A stretch of DNA of 64,000 nt from Prevotella sp. UBA7764. Lineage in GTDB: Bacteria; Bacteroidota; Bacteroidia; Bacteroidales; Bacteroidaceae. The stretch covers positions 1 to 64,000 of the forward strand of contig DLDU01000007.1 in NCBI GenBank assembly GCA_002481295.1. Reading direction: 5' to 3'. A model generated the notes under the pieces. That model was not told the DNA's origin. It was given only the letters and a program-made list of their open reading frames with translations, and ran no database searches. Position 1 is the stretch's first letter. Each line of letters begins with the position of its first letter. Of this stretch, positions 16,829 through 26,083 are shown piece by piece. Made by a program: the position numbers and the translations under genes.

Positions 16829-18238
16829 ATGCGCAACGTCGTAGTCATCATTGTCTTCTTTTTACTGCAAAACCTCGGTGCTTTTGCGGCAAAGGGGCGC
16901 ATTGCATATCCTGGTGGCAAATTCTATATCTACCGTATCTCTTTAACGGACAAGAAAGGTTCGCCCGGCACGCTTGACCATCCCGAGAAGTATCTTTCCC
17001 AAAAGGCTCTTCTCCGCCGTGAGCGCCAACACATAGCCGTCGACTCGCTCGACCTGCCCTTGTCGGCTGTCTATCTCAACGGGCTCAGAAACGAAGGCGC
17101 ACAAGTCATCGGCGGCAGCAAATGGAACAACACTGTACTCGTCCGCACTAAGGACACCACTATCATGACCCGTCTGCGCGCCCTACCCTACGTCAAGAGT
17201 TCCATTCGTGTATTCAAGGCTCCCGACTCCACGACCGTGATGCTTCCCGACGACATCGACAAAGATGCGCTCGGGAAAAAGCCTTCCGGCGACTTCTATG
17301 GCCGCGGAGCTATCCAACTCGACATGCTCAATGGCCGCAAAGTCCATCAGGCAGGCTTTCGGGGCAAAGGCATGCTCATCGCGGTCATCGACGGCGGATA
17401 TATGAATACCGACAAACTTGCACGGCATTACCATTTCAATATCGTCGGGCAGCACGACTGCGTATGGCCCTACGACGACAACGTATACCATCTGCTGAGC
17501 CACGGCACGATGGTGCTCTCCACCATGGCTTCCAATGTCGACAGCGTGTTTGTCGGCACAGCTCCCGACGCGTCTTACCTGCTCCTGCGCAGTGAGGACG
17601 GACGCAGCGAGCAGCTCGTGGAGGAAGACTACTGGACGCAGGCAGCGGAATACGCTGATTCCGTGGGTGCCGACATCATCAACTCATCGCTGGGCTACAC
17701 CGTCTTTGACGACGAAAACACAAGCATCCACTATCGCGACCAAGACGGAAAGACACAACTCATCTCCCGCACTGCTTCCACACTGACCAGCCGGGGCATG
17801 GTGCTCGTGTGCAGCGCAGGCAACGAGGGCATGAAGTTCTGGAAGCGCATCGGCTGTCCCGCCGACGCTTTCGACATTCTCTCCGTGGCTGCTCTCTCCG
17901 ACGACAGTGTCAACGCGCTCTTCTCCTCACTCGGACCTTCTATCGACGGACGCGTAAAGCCCGACGTGGCTGCCCTCGGCGTGGGAGCCACCGTTGTCAG
18001 CGGAGCCGGAAAGATCATCCATGCCAACGGCACATCGTTTGCCTCGCCCATCCTCTGCGGCATGGTGGCGTGTCTGTGGCAGGCCATGCCCGACAAGACC
18101 GCTTACGAGATTATCGATATGGTCAAGAAAGCCGGCAACCGCTACAGCCATCCCGACAATATCTTCGGCTACGGCATTCCTGACTTTTACCACATCCTGG
18201 AATACCAACGCTCAACCATACCTACACCCCGACAATGA
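16829..18238 (+). CDS. Secreted subtilisin-like serine protease (S8)
   Basis: A 469-residue protease with signal peptide (MRNVVVIIVFFLLQNLGAFA). The catalytic triad is visible: Asp in IAVIDGGY (near 188), His in LLSHGTMVLS (near 225) and Ser in NGTSFASPI (near 403), with oxyanion Asn near CSAGNEG. The domain ends soon after, and no type IX C-terminal sorting domain is seen. The mature protein should act in the periplasm or outer membrane. Its stop overlaps the xseA start (ATGA), so the two are translationally coupled, although a shared function is not obvious. Confidence 0.93.
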   Translation: MRNVVVIIVFFLLQNLGAFAAKGRIAYPGGKFYIYRISLTDKKGSPGTLDHPEKYLSQKALLRRERQHIAVDSLDLPLSAVYLNGLRNEGAQVIGGSKWNNTVLVRTKDTTIMTRLRALPYVKSSIRVFKAPDSTTVMLPDDIDKDALGKKPSGDFYGRGAIQLDMLNGRKVHQAGFRGKGMLIAVIDGGYMNTDKLARHYHFNIVGQHDCVWPYDDNVYHLLSHGTMVLSTMASNVDSVFVGTAPDASYLLLRSEDGRSEQLVEEDYWTQAAEYADSVGADIINSSLGYTVFDDENTSIHYRDQDGKTQLISRTASTLTSRGMVLVCSAGNEGMKFWKRIGCPADAFDILSVAALSDDSVNALFSSLGPSIDGRVKPDVAALGVGATVVSGAGKIIHANGTSFASPILCGMVACLWQAMPDKTAYEIIDMVKKAGNRYSHPDNIFGYGIPDFYHILEYQRSTIPTPRQ

Positions 18239-19551
18239 AAGCATTAACTCTTTACGAACTCAACAATCTCGTCAGAGGCGTCATCGAGGCAACGCTCGAC
18301 CGTCCCTATTGGGTCGAAGCCGAACTGTCTGAGGCGCGTGAGGTACGTGGGCACTGCTACATGGAGTTGGTGCAGAAAGACGAATACTCCGCCACGCCGG
18401 TGGCACGCGCCTCGGCGAAATGCTGGCACAATGTATGGATGAGACTCAAACCGCACTTCGAGCAGATCACGGGACAGACGCTTCATGCAGGTATGAAAGT
18501 GCTGTTGCTGGTCACAGCCAATTTCCACGAGGCTTACGGTTTCTCATGGATTGTTCAGGACATCGACCCCACTTACACGATGGGCGCCATGGCCCGCAAA
18601 CGACAGGAGATCATCCGCCAGCTCAAGGAAGAAGGCGTCTTCGACCTGCAACGGCAGTTGCAGCTCCCTCTTTTCGCCCAGCACATCGCGGTCATCTCCA
18701 GCGAGCAGGCCGCTGGATTCGGCGACTTCTGCAACCAACTCGACAACAACGACTATGGTTTCTACTTTTCGTACACGCTCTTCCCAGCCATCATGCAGGG
18801 TGAGCAAGTCGAGAGCAGTGTCATCCATGCACTGAATGACATCTTTGACCGGGCCGACGATTTCGATGCCGTAGTGCTCATCCGTGGTGGTGGCGCCACT
18901 GCCGACATGAGCGGCTTCGACACGCTGGCACTCGCCGAAAACGTGGCCAACTTCCCCCTTCCCATCATCACGGGCATCGGACACGAGCGCGACGAGAGCA
19001 TCCTCGACATGATCTCGTTCCAACGAGTGAAGACACCGACAGCAGCAGCAGCCTTTCTCATCGACCACTTAGCGGCGGCCGACAGCCACTTGCAAATGCT
19101 CGGGCAGCGCACCGTGACGTATGTCAACACACGTATGCAGCAAGAGCGCAGCCGTCTCGACCACCTTGCCCATCGCATCCCAATGCTGTTTTCCCTTGTC
19201 AAAACCCGCCAGGGAGCAATTATCGACCGGTTGTCACAACAGATTCTCTCGCTCATGCGGCAACAGCTCTCTCAGGCACGCTACCACCTTGAGCTGATTC
19301 ATGGACACACGTTGCCAGCCCTCACGCAGAGACTCAGTACAGAGAAGCACCGGCTCGAACAGTACGGTCTAAGGTTGAAGGCCGTGGATCCACAGATCAT
19401 CCTGCAACGCGGCTATAGCCTGACAACTCTTCATGGCAAGGCCATCCGCGATGCCTCCACCCTCAAAGAGGGCGACACCATCGTGACCCGCTTCGCCCAA
19501 GGGTCTGTTTCCTCTATCGTGAAATCACAACAGCAAAAACATCACGCATAA
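18235..19551 (+). CDS. xseA: Exodeoxyribonuclease VII large subunit
   Basis: A 438-residue subunit. It has an N-terminal OB fold (PYWVEAELSEAREVRGHCYM) and a catalytic domain with AVISSEQAAGFGDFCNQL, VVLIRGGGATADMSGFD and ITGIGHERDESILD. A long coiled coil follows, and a short C-terminal strand binds XseB. The enzyme degrades single-stranded DNA to oligonucleotides. Conserved motifs are complete. It is followed after 3 bp by xseB. Confidence 0.95.
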   Translation: MKALTLYELNNLVRGVIEATLDRPYWVEAELSEAREVRGHCYMELVQKDEYSATPVARASAKCWHNVWMRLKPHFEQITGQTLHAGMKVLLLVTANFHEAYGFSWIVQDIDPTYTMGAMARKRQEIIRQLKEEGVFDLQRQLQLPLFAQHIAVISSEQAAGFGDFCNQLDNNDYGFYFSYTLFPAIMQGEQVESSVIHALNDIFDRADDFDAVVLIRGGGATADMSGFDTLALAENVANFPLPIITGIGHERDESILDMISFQRVKTPTAAAAFLIDHLAAADSHLQMLGQRTVTYVNTRMQQERSRLDHLAHRIPMLFSLVKTRQGAIIDRLSQQILSLMRQQLSQARYHLELIHGHTLPALTQRLSTEKHRLEQYGLRLKAVDPQIILQRGYSLTTLHGKAIRDASTLKEGDTIVTRFAQGSVSSIVKSQQQKHHA

Positions 19552-19554
19552 ACT

Positions 19555-19761
19555 ATGAAAGCAATAAAATATGAGGATGCCATCCGACAACTGGAAGACA
19601 TCGTAGAGAAATTGGAAAACAACGAGTTGGACATCGACGAGATGCCTGAGGCATTGAAGCGAGCCCAACAGTTGCTCAAGCTCTGCCGCGACCGGCTCAC
19701 CAAGACCGACGCTGAGATACAAAAGATACAAGAGGAGGCGAAAGATGCACCTAATGCATAA
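19555..19761 (+). CDS. xseB: Exodeoxyribonuclease VII small subunit
   Basis: A 68-residue two-helix protein with the family signature YEDAIRQLEDIVEKLENNEL, then IDEMPEALKRAQQLLKLCR. Partner of XseA, 3 bp downstream of it. Usual length. Confidence 0.94.
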   Translation: MKAIKYEDAIRQLEDIVEKLENNELDIDEMPEALKRAQQLLKLCRDRLTKTDAEIQKIQEEAKDAPNA

Positions 19762-19797
19762 TTTTTCGCGATCTGTTCAAAAAACAAGAATAGAAAG

Positions 19798-19828
19798 TTG
19801 TAAATTACAACTATTATGTGTAATTTTG
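19798..19828 (+). promoter_or_regulatory. Promoter for ilvE
   Basis: TTG (19798-19800), 20 bp, TAATTTTG (19821-19828), 38 bp before the ATG. Matches the Bacteroidetes consensus. Confidence 0.66.
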
Positions 19829-19866
19829 CAGTAAATTATAAGAAAGCAATTTAAAACGTATTGTGT

Positions 19867-20883
19867 ATGAAAGATTTAGATTGGGGTAATCTGTCATTTG
19901 GTTACATGAAGACAGACTACAATGTTCGTTGTTACTATCGTGATGGTAAGTGGGGCGAGATAGAGGTCTGCTCCGACGAATTCCTGAAGCTTCACATGGC
20001 AGCCACCTGCCTCCACTATGGTCAGGAGGCTTTCGAGGGACTGAAAGCTTATCGCTGCCCCGACGGCAAGGTACGTATCTTCCGTGTCAAGGATAATGCC
20101 GAGCGCCTGCAGAGCACGTGCGAAGGTATCGTCATGCCAAAGGTGCCGACAGAGCTGTTTGAAGAGATGGTCAAGAAAGTCGTACGCCTCAATCAAGAAT
20201 ATATCCCCACCTATGAGAGCGGTGCCACGCTCTATATCCGTCCGCTGCTCATCGGTACGAGCGCACAGGTGGGCGTGCATCCCTCTAAGGAATACCTGTT
20301 CATGATCTTTGTCACACCGGTAGGTCCTTACTTCAAGGGTGGCTTCGTCTGCAACAAATACGCCATTGTCCGCGACTACGACCGTGCCGCTCCTTTAGGC
20401 ACAGGCCGCTACAAAGTCGGCGGCAACTACGCTGCTTCTCTGCGTGCCCACATGTACGCTGCCGGCAAAGGCTATGGCAGTGAGTTCTATCTCGACGCCA
20501 AGGAAAAGAAATACGTCGACGAGTGCGGTGCCGCCAACTTCTTTGGTATCAAGAATGGCACTTATATCACACCGAAGAGCACGTCTATCCTGCCTTCCAT
20601 CACCAACAAGAGCCTCATGCAGATTGCTGAGGATCTGGGGCTGAAGGTAGAGCGTCGTCCCGTGCCCGAGGAAGAACTGCCTACCTTTGAGGAAGCCGGA
20701 GCCTGCGGTACAGCAGCCGTGATTTCACCGATCTCTGAGCTCGACGACCTCGACACAGGCAAGAAATATGTCTTCGGCGACAAACCGGGACCCTGGTCTA
20801 CCAAGCTCTACAACACATTGCGCGGTATTCAGTACGGCACCGTAGAGGACAAGCACGGCTGGACAACCGTCGTCATCGAGTAA
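19867..20883 (+). CDS. ilvE: Branched-chain amino acid aminotransferase
   Basis: A 338-residue fold-type IV PLP enzyme for the last step of Val, Leu and Ile synthesis. Motifs: HYGQEAFEGLKAYRCPDGK, the PLP lysine in GTGRYKVGGNYAASL, and EECGAANFF-like DECGAANFFGIKNG near 220. The TTG at 19861 is in frame, but the ATG at 19867 is the natural start. It stands alone between its own promoter and a strong terminator. Confidence 0.95.
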   Translation: MKDLDWGNLSFGYMKTDYNVRCYYRDGKWGEIEVCSDEFLKLHMAATCLHYGQEAFEGLKAYRCPDGKVRIFRVKDNAERLQSTCEGIVMPKVPTELFEEMVKKVVRLNQEYIPTYESGATLYIRPLLIGTSAQVGVHPSKEYLFMIFVTPVGPYFKGGFVCNKYAIVRDYDRAAPLGTGRYKVGGNYAASLRAHMYAAGKGYGSEFYLDAKEKKYVDECGAANFFGIKNGTYITPKSTSILPSITNKSLMQIAEDLGLKVERRPVPEEELPTFEEAGACGTAAVISPISELDDLDTGKKYVFGDKPGPWSTKLYNTLRGIQYGTVEDKHGWTTVVIE

Positions 20884-20915
20884 GTAAGGAAGTCTACACC
20901 TCTTTTCTTTATTAT

Positions 20916-20951
20916 AATAGCCGGAGCCTTCGGGGATCCGGCTATTTTTAT
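20916..20951 (+). terminator. Rho-independent terminator of ilvE
   Basis: Perfect 10-bp stem AATAGCCGGA (20916-20925) and TCCGGCTATT (20937-20946) with an 11-nt loop, followed by TTTATT. Confidence 0.88.
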
Positions 20952-21085
20952 TACATCATAATAAAAGAAAATAAATAGAATAGAGTAAGATTTCGTCTAC
21001 TCTGTTACTATGTCATTCATTTGATTCACCCTACCTCAAAATAAGGTTGGCTGCAATCGGGAACACAAAGAAAAAAGTGTTTTTC

Positions 21086-21116
21086 TTTGATATTCCACTC
21101 GTTTGCACTACCTTTG
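21086..21116 (+). promoter_or_regulatory. Promoter for trmB
   Basis: TTTG (21086-21089), 19 bp, TACCTTTG (21109-21116), 18 bp before the ATG. Confidence 0.68.
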
Positions 21117-21134
21117 CACTACAAAAAGAAATAT

Positions 21135-21905
21135 ATGGGAAAAGGTAAGTTAGCCAAGTTTGCAGAGATGAAGACAATGAGCAATGTCTTCGAGTATCCA
21201 TTCTCCGTCATCGACAATGTGCCCTTCGACATGAAAGGTCATTGGCGGGAACAGTATTTCCATAACGACAATCCCATCGTGCTGGAGCTTGGCTGCGGAA
21301 AGGGAGAGTACACCGTGGGATTGGGAAAACTCTTCCCCGACGTCAACTTCATCGGTGTGGACATTAAGGGCGCACGCATGTGGACGGGTGCCAAACTGGC
21401 TTTGGAGGACGGGATGACCAATGTGGCTTTCCTGCGCACGAGCATTGAGATCATCGACCGCTTCTTTGCTGAGGATGAGGTGCAGGAGATTTGGCTGACA
21501 TTCTCTGACCCTCAGATGAAAAATCCACGCAAGCGACTCACCTCCACCTATTTCATGGAACGCTACCGCCGCTTTCTCGTCGACGGTGGACTGGTGCATC
21601 TGAAGACCGACTCCAACTTTCTCTTCACCTACACGCGGCTGATGGTGGAGAAAAACCAACTGCCCGTGGACATGTGCACAGAAGATCTCTACCACGCCAC
21701 TCCCTCTGCCCTCGTAGGCACGCCACTGCTCACCATACAGACTTACTATGAGAAGATGTGGATGGAACGAGGACTGAACATCCGTTACCTGCGCTTTCAT
21801 CTGCCCCAACAAGGCGCACTCGTGGAGCCCGAAGTGGAGATTCCGCTCGACGAATACCGCAGCTACCACAGAAGTAAACGCAGCAGCAAGGAGACTGCAC
21901 GATAA
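21135..21905 (+). CDS. trmB: tRNA (guanine-N7-)-methyltransferase
   Basis: A 256-residue SAM-dependent enzyme that makes m7G46 in tRNA. Motifs: [15 protein letters not shown] (SAM binding), [16 protein letters not shown], and the signature [17 protein letters not shown] near 135. The ATG at 21135 is chosen because it follows the promoter. An in-frame start at 21087 would lie upstream of the -7 box. Confidence 0.94.
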   Translation: MGKGKLAKFAEMKTMSNVFEYPFSVIDNVPFDMKGHWREQYFHNDNPIVLELGCGKGEYTVGLGKLFPDVNFIGVDIKGARMWTGAKLALEDGMTNVAFLRTSIEIIDRFFAEDEVQEIWLTFSDPQMKNPRKRLTSTYFMERYRRFLVDGGLVHLKTDSNFLFTYTRLMVEKNQLPVDMCTEDLYHATPSALVGTPLLTIQTYYEKMWMERGLNIRYLRFHLPQQGALVEPEVEIPLDEYRSYHRSKRSSKETAR

Positions 21906-22379
21906 AACGCGATGAGGGCACTATCACTTTTCTAAACAAAAAGCTGTCGACTTGAACTTGCATTCTAGAAAGGTAAAAACACTGAAAAAAGGAGTTAACC
22001 CACTAAAAAACTACTCTTTCACGCACAAACCAGTGAGATGACCGCATCAAACTTATTGTTTCTGCCTTTCAAATCACTGATTTCATCAAGTCAGAACGGT
22101 GGTTTTACCCAAAATTCTCTAGAGAATTTTGGGTAAAACCATATGTTTTATAAAATACGAAAAGTTGATTCTCTATAACTTACTATACATCAACAAGTTA
22201 TAAAAAGCGCTCATTTTGCTCAAAATTGAGCCGAAGGGCACCTTGATTTCAAAGAATCGATTCTCAGAGCCCGATAATTGTCAGTTTACAAGACAAAACC
22301 TTCAACCTACATTTCAATTGAAACTTTGTCCCTCCTTCACGATTCCGACATAACAGCAGAATGATTTTTCACTCATATA
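21906..22379. other. Intergenic region with a 40-bp perfect palindrome, no gene
   Basis: About 470 bp between convergent trmB and the PorE-like gene. Besides the palindrome at 22101-22140 I see only AT-rich sequence. No open frame here looks like a protein, and no classical T-tailed terminator is obvious. Confidence 0.6.
22101..22140. repeat. 40-bp perfect palindrome with core AAAATTCTCTAGAGAATTTT
   Basis: GGTTTTACCC at both ends in inverted order flanks the 20-bp palindrome at 22111-22130. There is no loop. The same 20-bp core recurs at 50593-50612, with a variant at 50657-50679. It could be a protein site, a cruciform or a terminator-like stem between the convergent genes. Confidence 0.9.
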
Positions 22380-24440
22380 CTACTGCAGGTCGAAGTACAC
22401 GCCACCGTCGTCCTGCTTGTCCTCAGTCTTTTTGGGCTTAGGCGTCTCCTTGAGTTTCCCGTTCTTGTCGAAGAGATCATAAGTCGTACGGAGTACGGAG
22501 AACTCGGTGCGACGGTTGAGCTGGTTGCATATCTCCTCTTTTTTCTTGTCCTTGAGTGCTTTGATGAAATCTTCCGTGAGTACGTCGCCCTCTTTCAGCC
22601 ACTGATATTTCTCGGTCAACTTCTTCTTGATCTTCTTTGGGCGCTCCTTGCCATAGCCCACCGGCGTGAGTCGGTCTACAGCGATGCCATGGGCGATAAG
22701 ATAGGCCACCACGGCTTCTGCACGTCGCTGCGACAGACGTTTATTGTACTCCGCAGAACCCTTGTAGTCGCAGTGGGCACTGAGCTCGATGGTCACATGG
22801 GGATTTTCGTTGAGCAGAGCCACGAGCTTGTCGAGTGCTGTCTTTGAAGAGTCGCGCAGCGTAGCCTTGTCGAAATCGTAGAAGATATTGTCGATGAGTG
22901 TCGGCGCAGAGATGTTTGCCAAGGCGAACTGCAAGGTTGTGTCTCGGCTTTCTTTGGGATTGACCAGTGCCTTGACTTGTTCCTGATGGTTGAGATAGCC
23001 TTTGCAAGTGACAAGAAAGAGATAGCTGACACCGGGATCCAACACCTTGGTGAACGATCCGTCGCTGTGCACACTCATCTTCTCATTGGTCCCATCATCG
23101 CCGATGACATAGACTTGGGCGGCAGGAAGCTCATAGCCGTCCATCTCGTAGACCCACCCCTTGACCGTCTGCATGATCTCCGGGTTGACAAACGAGTAGA
23201 TATGATCCCAGCCACGTGCGTCGCCGCGGTTGCTGGAGAAGAATCCACGGTTGTAAGGACCCTCGAAGGTCATGCCGAAGTCATCGCCTTGAGAATTGAG
23301 CGGATAGCCGGGATGGGATAGATGATAACGTCCGTCCTTGCCCACCTTGGCGATGAAGATGTCAAGACCTCCAAGACCGGGATGGCCATTGCTGGAGAAA
23401 TAAAGGTCGCCATTGGGACGGAATGTCGGGAAAGCCTCGTCGCCTGGAGTGTTGACAGGCTCGCCGAGGTTCTCCACGCCACCGTATCCTGCCGGTGTGA
23501 TGCGTACGCGCCAAATGTCGAGACCGCCTTTTCCTCCCGGCATGTCACTCGTGAAATAGAGCCATTCGCCGTCGGGCGAGATAGCCGGATGGGCATAACT
23601 CGACAGCGTGTCGCCAGTGAGCTTCACCTCTGCGGCCTTGCCCCAAGCCGCGTCGGAACGACTTGACTTCACGATCTGAGCATAGCGGGGATAAGAAGGA
23701 TCTGTGACGCACTGCGTGAGAAACATCTCACGGCCATCAGCAGAAAAGCAACAGGCACCCTCATCATAGGCTGTGTTCACGCCGCCGCTGACATCCTCAG
23801 GCTTCGACCACTTGCCTTTGTCGTCCTTCTGAGAAAAGAAGAGATCACCAGGCTTGGTGCCTGTGATGCCGCTGAGCTCATCGCCCTGGGCCTCGTTGCG
23901 TGTGGAGGTGAAGTAGAGCTGGTCATACTCGTCGCCAAAGAGCACGGGACAGTAGTCGGCCCGGCGGGAGTTGAACACCTCCATGCGCTTGACCGTATAG
24001 CGGCTACCCAGCTGTTTGATGTCGGGAGCCTTACGGGCTGCAAAGAGTCCGTCACGCGCCAGCTTGTCGTGGGGCAGTGAGTCCAGCACGAGCTGAAACT
24101 GCTCTTCTGCTTCCCGGTAATTGCCATTTTTCATCAGCATCTGTGCAAAGGCCAGGCGGTCTGCCGTATCAGCCTGCTGATAGCGTATGGCATTGCGCCA
24201 TGCCGCCAGTGCCCGTGCCGACTGCAGGCTCTTGTCGTAGCACATCGCCATCTTGCGCGCTATCTGTCCGCGCTTGGCCCGCTCCTTGGCAGGAGTCTTT
24301 TGATAGGCTTGCCGAAACTCGTTGGCTGCATCGTAGTATTCGCCAAGAGCCAGATATTTCTCGCCCCGACGGAGATTGCGGTCAGCACCACAGGAGGTGA
24401 CCAGCCATAATATCATAAAAAACAAGAGTGTCTTCTTCAT
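22380..24440 (-). CDS. PorE-like OmpA-family lipoprotein (TPR, PD40 propeller, CRD, OmpA)
   Basis: A 686-residue lipoprotein (signal MKKTLLFFMILWLVTSC, lipobox LVTSC). TPR-like helices come first (about 22-150). A beta-propeller of PD40/WD40-type repeats follows (about 165-415, e.g. HPAISPDGEWLYFTSDMPGG, PTFRPNGDLYFSSNG). A carboxypeptidase-regulatory-like domain lies at about 425-510, and a peptidoglycan-binding OmpA domain at about 518-640 (IFYDFDKATLRDSS, SAHCDYKGSAEYNKRLSQRRAEAV in parts). This order is that of PorE of the type IX secretion system of Porphyromonas, which anchors the machine to peptidoglycan. Several Bacteroidetes paralogues share it, so PorE itself is not proven. The ATG at 24440 gives the proper signal peptide. 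An 11-bp inverted repeat places this start codon in a loop. Confidence 0.82.
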   Translation of the reverse strand: MKKTLLFFMILWLVTSCGADRNLRRGEKYLALGEYYDAANEFRQAYQKTPAKERAKRGQIARKMAMCYDKSLQSARALAAWRNAIRYQQADTADRLAFAQMLMKNGNYREAEEQFQLVLDSLPHDKLARDGLFAARKAPDIKQLGSRYTVKRMEVFNSRRADYCPVLFGDEYDQLYFTSTRNEAQGDELSGITGTKPGDLFFSQKDDKGKWSKPEDVSGGVNTAYDEGACCFSADGREMFLTQCVTDPSYPRYAQIVKSSRSDAAWGKAAEVKLTGDTLSSYAHPAISPDGEWLYFTSDMPGGKGGLDIWRVRITPAGYGGVENLGEPVNTPGDEAFPTFRPNGDLYFSSNGHPGLGGLDIFIAKVGKDGRYHLSHPGYPLNSQGDDFGMTFEGPYNRGFFSSNRGDARGWDHIYSFVNPEIMQTVKGWVYEMDGYELPAAQVYVIGDDGTNEKMSVHSDGSFTKVLDPGVSYLFLVTCKGYLNHQEQVKALVNPKESRDTTLQFALANISAPTLIDNIFYDFDKATLRDSSKTALDKLVALLNENPHVTIELSAHCDYKGSAEYNKRLSQRRAEAVVAYLIAHGIAVDRLTPVGYGKERPKKIKKKLTEKYQWLKEGDVLTEDFIKALKDKKKEEICNQLNRRTEFSVLRTTYDLFDKNGKLKETPKPKKTEDKQDDGGVYFDLQ

Positions 24441-24465
24441 TACCTTAGTAACGGAGAAGACACTC
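24426..24465 (-). promoter_or_regulatory. Hairpin around the PorE-like start codon
   Basis: GAGTGTCTTCT (24426-24436) and AGAAGACACTC (24455-24465) are perfect 11-bp inverted repeats. In the transcript the loop would hold the ribosome site and the ATG at 24438-24440. It may tune translation. The effect is not known. Confidence 0.45.
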
Positions 24466-24504
24466 ATATATTGTTCCCAAGAGTGTCAAACGACATGCCT
24501 ACGC

Positions 24505-25563
24505 CTACTTCGTCGTGACAGCCTCAGGCTCAACGGCCTCAGCACTCACAGACCCGGAAATCTGAGCAGCGCGCTCGGCCTCGGCAGCCTGGACTGCAGC
24601 CGGATGGCGCAAGTCCCAACGCAGATAGAGTCCTGCCAGAATCGTACCGGAGATACTGTGCCAGGCACAGCTGATGGCACAAGGCAGGAGCGTAAACGGC
24701 TGAGCGGCAAAAAAGTTGGAAGCCAGCACGGTGGCCAGTCCGGCATTCTGCATACCCACCTCGATGGAAATCGTGCGCTTCTTGGCCACGTTGAAGCCTG
24801 CCAAGCGTCCGGCGAACCATCCCAAGAGATAGCCCAGAGAGTTATGGCAGAATACCACAGCAAAGGTCCAGATGAACAGTACAAAGCCACGCGCCACAAG
24901 ATCGTCATGAACGGCGGAGATCACACCACCGACGATGATCGCCAGACACGTGACACTCAGTCCGGGCATCAGTCCTTGCAGTGTGGGAAAGAAACTGCGG
25001 CGACTGAAGAAGTAGTTCAGCGCACAACCTACGGCCACAGGAATGATCGTCACAATGATGATATTCTCAAACATGCCAACGGTGTCGATGGCGATAATCT
25101 GTCCGCCAAGAAACTGCATGAGCAGAGGCGTCATCACTGGTGCGATCAACGTAGAGGCACACGACATGCCCACCGAGAACGCCACATCACCATGACACAG
25201 ATACGACATCACGTTGCTCGACACGCCACCGGGGCAGCAGCCCACCAGCAGAATACCCAAAGCCAAGGCTGGCTCAAGATGGAAAACGTGGACAAGCGTC
25301 CAAGCCACACCCGGCATGATGATGAACTGGGCACAGGCACCTATGAAGATATCGAGAGGCCGACGGGCCAAAATGCGGAAGTCGTCGGTGGTCAGGGTCA
25401 GTCCCATGGTCAGCATAATAATGCCCAGAATGACTGTCTGCGTGTTGCCACGCACCCAATCGAAGATGTGGGGGAAGAAGAAAGTAAACACAGCGATACC
25501 AATCACAAAGGCTGTAGCATTCTTTGCCAGCCATCCTGAAAACGATACTAACGATTTAACCAT
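24505..25563 (-). CDS. Bile acid:sodium symporter (BASS) family transporter
   Basis: A 352-residue membrane protein with about 10 hydrophobic segments. Family motifs: LTMGLTLTTDDFRI, LVGCCPGGVSSNVMSYLCHGD and SIEVGMQNAGLATVLA. It would import an organic anion with Na+. Bacterial members carry pantoate, 2-keto acids or other anions, so bile acid is not implied. The C-terminal 35 residues are Ala/Glu-rich and probably cytoplasmic. It has its own likely promoter. Confidence 0.9.
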   Translation of the reverse strand: MVKSLVSFSGWLAKNATAFVIGIAVFTFFFPHIFDWVRGNTQTVILGIIMLTMGLTLTTDDFRILARRPLDIFIGACAQFIIMPGVAWTLVHVFHLEPALALGILLVGCCPGGVSSNVMSYLCHGDVAFSVGMSCASTLIAPVMTPLLMQFLGGQIIAIDTVGMFENIIIVTIIPVAVGCALNYFFSRRSFFPTLQGLMPGLSVTCLAIIVGGVISAVHDDLVARGFVLFIWTFAVVFCHNSLGYLLGWFAGRLAGFNVAKKRTISIEVGMQNAGLATVLASNFFAAQPFTLLPCAISCAWHSISGTILAGLYLRWDLRHPAAVQAAEAERAAQISGSVSAEAVEPEAVTTK

Positions 25564-25613
25564 AAGACGTTTTTGTTTTATAACAATCTATTATCTTTTC
25601 TCGAAAGATAGTG

Positions 25614-25621
25614 CAAAGTTA
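25614..25621 (-). promoter_or_regulatory. Promoter -7 box for the symporter gene
   Basis: Minus-strand TAACTTTG, 50 bp before the ATG. The -33 half is not clear. Confidence 0.4.
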
Positions 25622-25992
25622 CAACTAATTTTGATAACATGGTAATAAAACATAAGTTTTTCTTTCTAAAAAGTATGTTTCCTTTAAAATTAACGCTACG
25701 TGACCGCGATGTATCTATTCAGCGACTGAAGTTGAAGCCTTACTACTCGCTATATTTTTTCAAGAATTTGAGAATCAGAGAATATTCTGCGCATCATTGT
25801 GAATTGATAAGAATTGGAGAATACAAGCAGCTCACTGCTTTCTCTCTTATAATTCTTTTTATTCTAACCTAAAAAAAAAGAATTCTCTCATTCTCTAATT
25901 CTTGAGATAAAATAGTCACAGAAACTTTTCTAAGAATAGTTACACAGCTATTTCAGCCCCATGCCTTTCTTTTATGGGCAAAATAACAAACC

Positions 25993-26068
25993 AAAAAGAC
26001 AGAGTAACAGATTGAACAGACATCAAAACAGAAAACTCTGTCTGTTCAATATGTTACTCTGTCTTTTT
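25993..26068 (-). terminator. Long hairpin terminator of mrp, built of the GACAGAGTAACAG motif
   Basis: Arms 25993-26022 and 26039-26068 are 30 bp with a single mismatch. Both carry AAAAAGACAGAGTAAC and TTGAACAGACA, with a 16-nt loop. On the minus strand the stem ends in a run of five T, fitting termination just after the mrp stop. It is symmetric and could stop transcription both ways. A third motif copy, inverted, lies at 26074-26085. Confidence 0.78.
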
Positions 26069-26083
26069 AAAACCGTTACTCTG

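Larger units (their letters stand above)
25564..26083. other. Intergenic region with long inverted repeats, no gene
   Basis: About 520 bp between the symporter and mrp. It holds a minus-strand -7 box, an imperfect 22-bp inverted repeat (25762-25783 with 25882-25903, built of AGAAT and GAGAAT units, loop near 98 nt) and the mrp terminator hairpin. The open frame 25639-25872 is low-complexity and lies over the repeat. I do not call it a gene. Confidence 0.6.

Noticed and set aside
24376..25539. 387-codon plus frame
   Set aside because: Antisense to the BASS transporter, rich in His and Gln as expected for a shadow frame.
25639..25872. 77-codon plus frame
   Set aside because: Low-complexity, lies across an inverted repeat, no promoter.
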